A DNA stretch of 64,000 bases from CATQHD01 sp965243165. Its GTDB lineage: Bacteria > Actinomycetota > Acidimicrobiia > Spongiisociales > Spongiisociaceae. This document shows positions 61,826 through 64,000 of the stretch, piece after piece. Within the stretch, counting starts at the first letter, position 1; each line of letters starts with the position of its first letter. The position numbers and the translations under genes were made by a program. The notes beneath the pieces were generated by a model, which did not search any database, was not told the origin of the DNA, and saw nothing but the letters and a program-made list of their open reading frames with translations. The stretch lies in contig OZ251535.1 of the NCBI GenBank assembly GCA_965243165.1, positions 2,914,001 through 2,978,000 of the forward strand, given 5' to 3'.

Positions 61826-64000
61826 GGTGTGAACCCCAGGGAGCAGAGCAGGCGTATCTCGGCCTCCTCCAGCTCGGCGTCGGGCACGCACAGCCGCCCC
61901 TCCTCATGGAGGGAAACGATCAGATTGGCCAGGTCTTCCGGGGTGCGTTCCCGCAGCGCCTTGGCTAGGCGGTGGGTTGCGTCCTCCAGCAGGGGCTTGC
62001 GGTAGAGCTCGTCGAGCGCTCTGTCCACCCCTTCGGCGAACAGGGTGCCGGGATATGCCTCCCTATAGTTCCTCAGCCGGTCCCAGCAGCGCTTGCGGAC
62101 CCCGGTGAGGGCGCCTTCCTGATGGGCGGCCGGGGTGAGCAGCGGGCCGGTGACCGCTTGGGCAACCAGCTCGTGGTGGTTGGGAAGCGGCTTTGGAAGA
62201 GGGGCGCCGGCGGGCCGGGGTTCGCACTCCGCCGTCCGCAGCGCCTGGTACGGGTCGAGCAGGCGGGATTCGCCCTCCAGGTCGGTGAAGGCGAGGGCGG
62301 GCAGGTTGTGCTCTTTCTGAACGCACACCAACACACCCCCCCCCCCCCGCGTTGCCCGGGCAGGCGCGGAGGCGTAGCTGCCGTCCGCCAGGTTCTCGGC
62401 GCGGCGGGCCGACTCGGGGTGGTTTATCTCCGCATCCCGCCATATCTCATAGGCGCGGGAGGCCCAGTCCACTTCCTCGTCCGGCTCCGACAGATCATCC
62501 ATGCGGGCGTTCTCGTCGTACAGCCCTTCCAGGAAACGCCGCTCCCCCTCTTGGCCGAAGAACTCCTCGTCGGATCCGAACACATAGGCGTGCTCCGCCA
62601 AGCGGCGGGCGATCCGCTCCCGCAGCCCGATCACCTCGTCCACCCCTTCGGCGGGCAGGAAGGAATAGACCAGCACCCGCGGGCTGGACTGGCCGATCCG
62701 ATCCACCCGACCCGCCCGCTGGATGATCTTGACGATCGCCCAGGGCAGGTCGAAGTTGACCACGATGTGGGAGTCTTGGAGGTTCTGCCCTTCCGACAGG
62801 ACGTCCGTCGCCACCAGCACCCGGACTTCTTCATCGCCGTCGGGCAGCCCGCCGATGGGTTGGTTGGCCCGGGGGGAGAACCGCCGGGCGGCCAGGGTGG
62901 GATCATCCGAAGAACCCGAAACCGGCTCCACCGACCGCACGCCCCTCGCCCGCAGGGCCCGGGCCGCGTATTCGGCCGTGTCCCGGTATTCGGTGAAGAT
63001 CAGCACCTTGTCGCGGCGGTGCGGGCCCGTGAGCAGCTCCTCCAAGGCGTCTAGTTTGGAATCCTGTTCGTGCCGCCAATAGCCCAGCCGCCGCAGGAGG
63101 ACCTCCAGTATCCCGCTGTCGTGACGGAGCGCCTCCTCCAGTTCTTCGGTGAACAGTTCCGGCCGAAGCCAACCGAGCGGCTTGGGCGGCTTGGCCGCCA
63201 ATTCCTGATAGACGTCCTCGGCCGCCTGCTTCCATTCGGCGGCGGAGCGGGGTGAACGGGGCGGGCGGCCGGAACCCCGGTCGAGCAGCCATTCTTCGGC
63301 GCTTTCTTCGTCTTCGGGCCGGCCGACTTCCAGCGGATCGGCGTATTGGCCGATAGGCAGCCTCCCCCCGGTCCGGACCGCATGCAGATACACCCGGTTG
63401 CGCAGCAGGTGCCGCTCCAGGCTGAGGACGAATGCGGCCCCCGATGAAGACAGCCTCTTGTAGAGCATGGCCTTGGTGATGCCGGTCAGGTTCCCCGCCG
63501 CCCGCTTCCAGTCCGCCAGGATTTCGGCTTCTTCCTCGGTCGGGGCGGCCCTCTCGTCCAAATAGCGGGGCAAGCTGTAGCGGGGGAGCTTCAGAGCTTC
63601 GACCGCGTCGAGGGTCCCATCGGAAGTCATGGCCGCCGCCGATGTTCCCTCCTCCACCTCATGGAGGATGGTCCTGGGGGTCCGCTCGGGGAAAGAAACG
63701 GCCTTCCCGTCGGACATGACGAGGCTGCCCCCGTAGTTCTTCTCGATGAAACGGCGGGTGCGGCGGATCAGGAACAGCGACATCAGACGCCGCCAATCCT
63801 CCGGCTCTTCGCTGCGGGTGAACGCCCCCAAGGTCTGCAGCTTGCCGCCGCATTTCTGGGAGAACTCGAACTCCCCCTCCGCTCGAACGGCCTGCTCCGG
63901 GCGGATGCCCAGATCGGCGTCGGGATGGACGAACAGACCCAGCTGGCCGGCGACGTCTCCGAAGCGCTTGTTGTAGGGGGTGGCGGTGAGGAGGATCACC
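61822..64000 (-). CDS. SNF2/DEAD-type helicase, partial (5' end outside window), coupled to the methylase
   Basis: The last 725 residues of a larger superfamily-2 helicase; the window edge falls inside motif III (ILLTATPYNKRF). Later motifs are LIFTEYRDTAEYAARAL, VRVLVATDVLSEGQNLQ (motif V) and IIQRAGRVDRIGQSS (motif VI), then a C-terminal region. A G13 tract at 62336-62348 encodes ATRGGGGVLV about 170 codons before the stop and is in frame as sequenced. The stop overlaps the methylase ATG. Part of the helicase plus methylase module; whether it belongs to a known system such as DISARM class 1 depends on genes to the right of the window. Confidence 0.85.
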   Translation of the reverse strand, partial: VILLTATPYNKRFGDVAGQLGLFVHPDADLGIRPEQAVRAEGEFEFSQKCGGKLQTLGAFTRSEEPEDWRRLMSLFLIRRTRRFIEKNYGGSLVMSDGKAVSFPERTPRTILHEVEEGTSAAAMTSDGTLDAVEALKLPRYSLPRYLDERAAPTEEEAEILADWKRAAGNLTGITKAMLYKRLSSSGAAFVLSLERHLLRNRVYLHAVRTGGRLPIGQYADPLEVGRPEDEESAEEWLLDRGSGRPPRSPRSAAEWKQAAEDVYQELAAKPPKPLGWLRPELFTEELEEALRHDSGILEVLLRRLGYWRHEQDSKLDALEELLTGPHRRDKVLIFTEYRDTAEYAARALRARGVRSVEPVSGSSDDPTLAARRFSPRANQPIGGLPDGDEEVRVLVATDVLSEGQNLQDSHIVVNFDLPWAIVKIIQRAGRVDRIGQSSPRVLVYSFLPAEGVDEVIGLRERIARRLAEHAYVFGSDEEFFGQEGERRFLEGLYDENARMDDLSEPDEEVDWASRAYEIWRDAEINHPESARRAENLADGSYASAPARATRGGGGVLVCVQKEHNLPALAFTDLEGESRLLDPYQALRTAECEPRPAGAPLPKPLPNHHELVAQAVTGPLLTPAAHQEGALTGVRKRCWDRLRNYREAYPGTLFAEGVDRALDELYRKPLLEDATHRLAKALRERTPEDLANLIVSLHEEGRLCVPDAELEEAEIRLLCSLGFTP
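62336..62348 (-). repeat. poly-G13 tract inside the helicase coding sequence
   Basis: 13 consecutive C on the plus strand (G on the coding strand). In frame as sequenced, coding Arg-Gly-Gly-Gly-Gly-Val. Long G tracts in coding DNA are slippage-prone, so this could switch the helicase and, by translational coupling, the methylase. Confidence 0.95.

Noticed and set aside
58637..64000. Assignment of the helicase plus methylase pair to DISARM class 1
   Set aside because: The order helicase-methylase is compatible, but none of the core drmA, drmB or drmC genes is visible and the right side lies outside the window.
1..64000. rRNA and tRNA genes
   Set aside because: On reading both strands I saw no rRNA-like stretch and no convincing cloverleaf with a GGTTCGAATCC-type T arm; a covariance search could still find one I missed.

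Overview
The window is GC-rich, gene-dense DNA. It looks like an actinobacterial chromosome, probably an uncultured Acidimicrobiia-like lineage. The signs are strong GC bias, GTG/TTG starts with GGAGG ribosome sites, S-layer-homology (SLH) surface proteins, and DUF2277, DUF5671 and DUF6159 genes. That assignment is inferred from gene content only. I found no rRNA, tRNA or CRISPR array. Several short AT-richer patches (about 11.98-13.95 kb, 43.9-44.5 kb, 47.0-47.9 kb and 58.6-59.8 kb) stand out and carry defence-type genes.

Layout. 0-8.2 kb: a 3-hydroxyisobutyrate-type dehydrogenase (cut by the window edge), an MDR oxidoreductase, a TPP-riboswitch-controlled thiamine ABC transporter (thiB-thiP-thiQ) with a translationally coupled unknown gene, then a Schlafen/AlbA_2-type ATP-binding regulator followed by an unusual 10-bp repeat field. 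8.7-15 kb: a TcuA-like flavoprotein, an ACMSD-type amidohydrolase, a low-GC AAA ATPase plus putative PD-(D/E)xK nuclease pair, a frameshifted DUF1801 remnant, and fdhD. 15-35.3 kb: three tandem giant genes, each about 2,150-2,190 codons, encoding Calx-beta-repeat surface proteins with a Gly/Pro linker and C-terminal SLH modules. 35.4-36.8 kb: moaB/mog and surE. 36.8-43.9 kb: a helicase/DUF1156/DUF499 defence-type cluster wrecked by an ISL3 element that replaced most of the methylase and half of DUF499. 44-58.5 kb: an APC permease-USP fusion, an SDH_sah protease pair, an ABC-2 exporter operon with a dienelactone hydrolase and an SLH protein, several membrane proteins, a nitroreductase and an M20D amidohydrolase. 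58.6-64 kb: an N6-adenine methylase translationally coupled to an SNF2/DEAD-type helicase that runs off the right edge.

The most striking signal is a set of long poly-C/poly-G tracts at places where length change would switch genes. Each of the three giant surface genes has two tracts: one in the spacer between recognisable -35 and -10 boxes (spacers 20, 17 and 18 bp) and one a few codons after the Shine-Dalgarno-linked ATG (G15, G11 and G13). As sequenced, only the middle gene has both an ideal 17-bp spacer and an open reading frame; the outer two are out of frame. Two further tracts sit in defence genes: C15 just after the ATG of the DUF1156 methylase remnant and G13 inside the second helicase. 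Together these suggest a lineage using slipped-strand contingency loci for both cell-surface and DNA-modification functions, with a three-cassette, doubly switched S-layer-type family as the main novelty.
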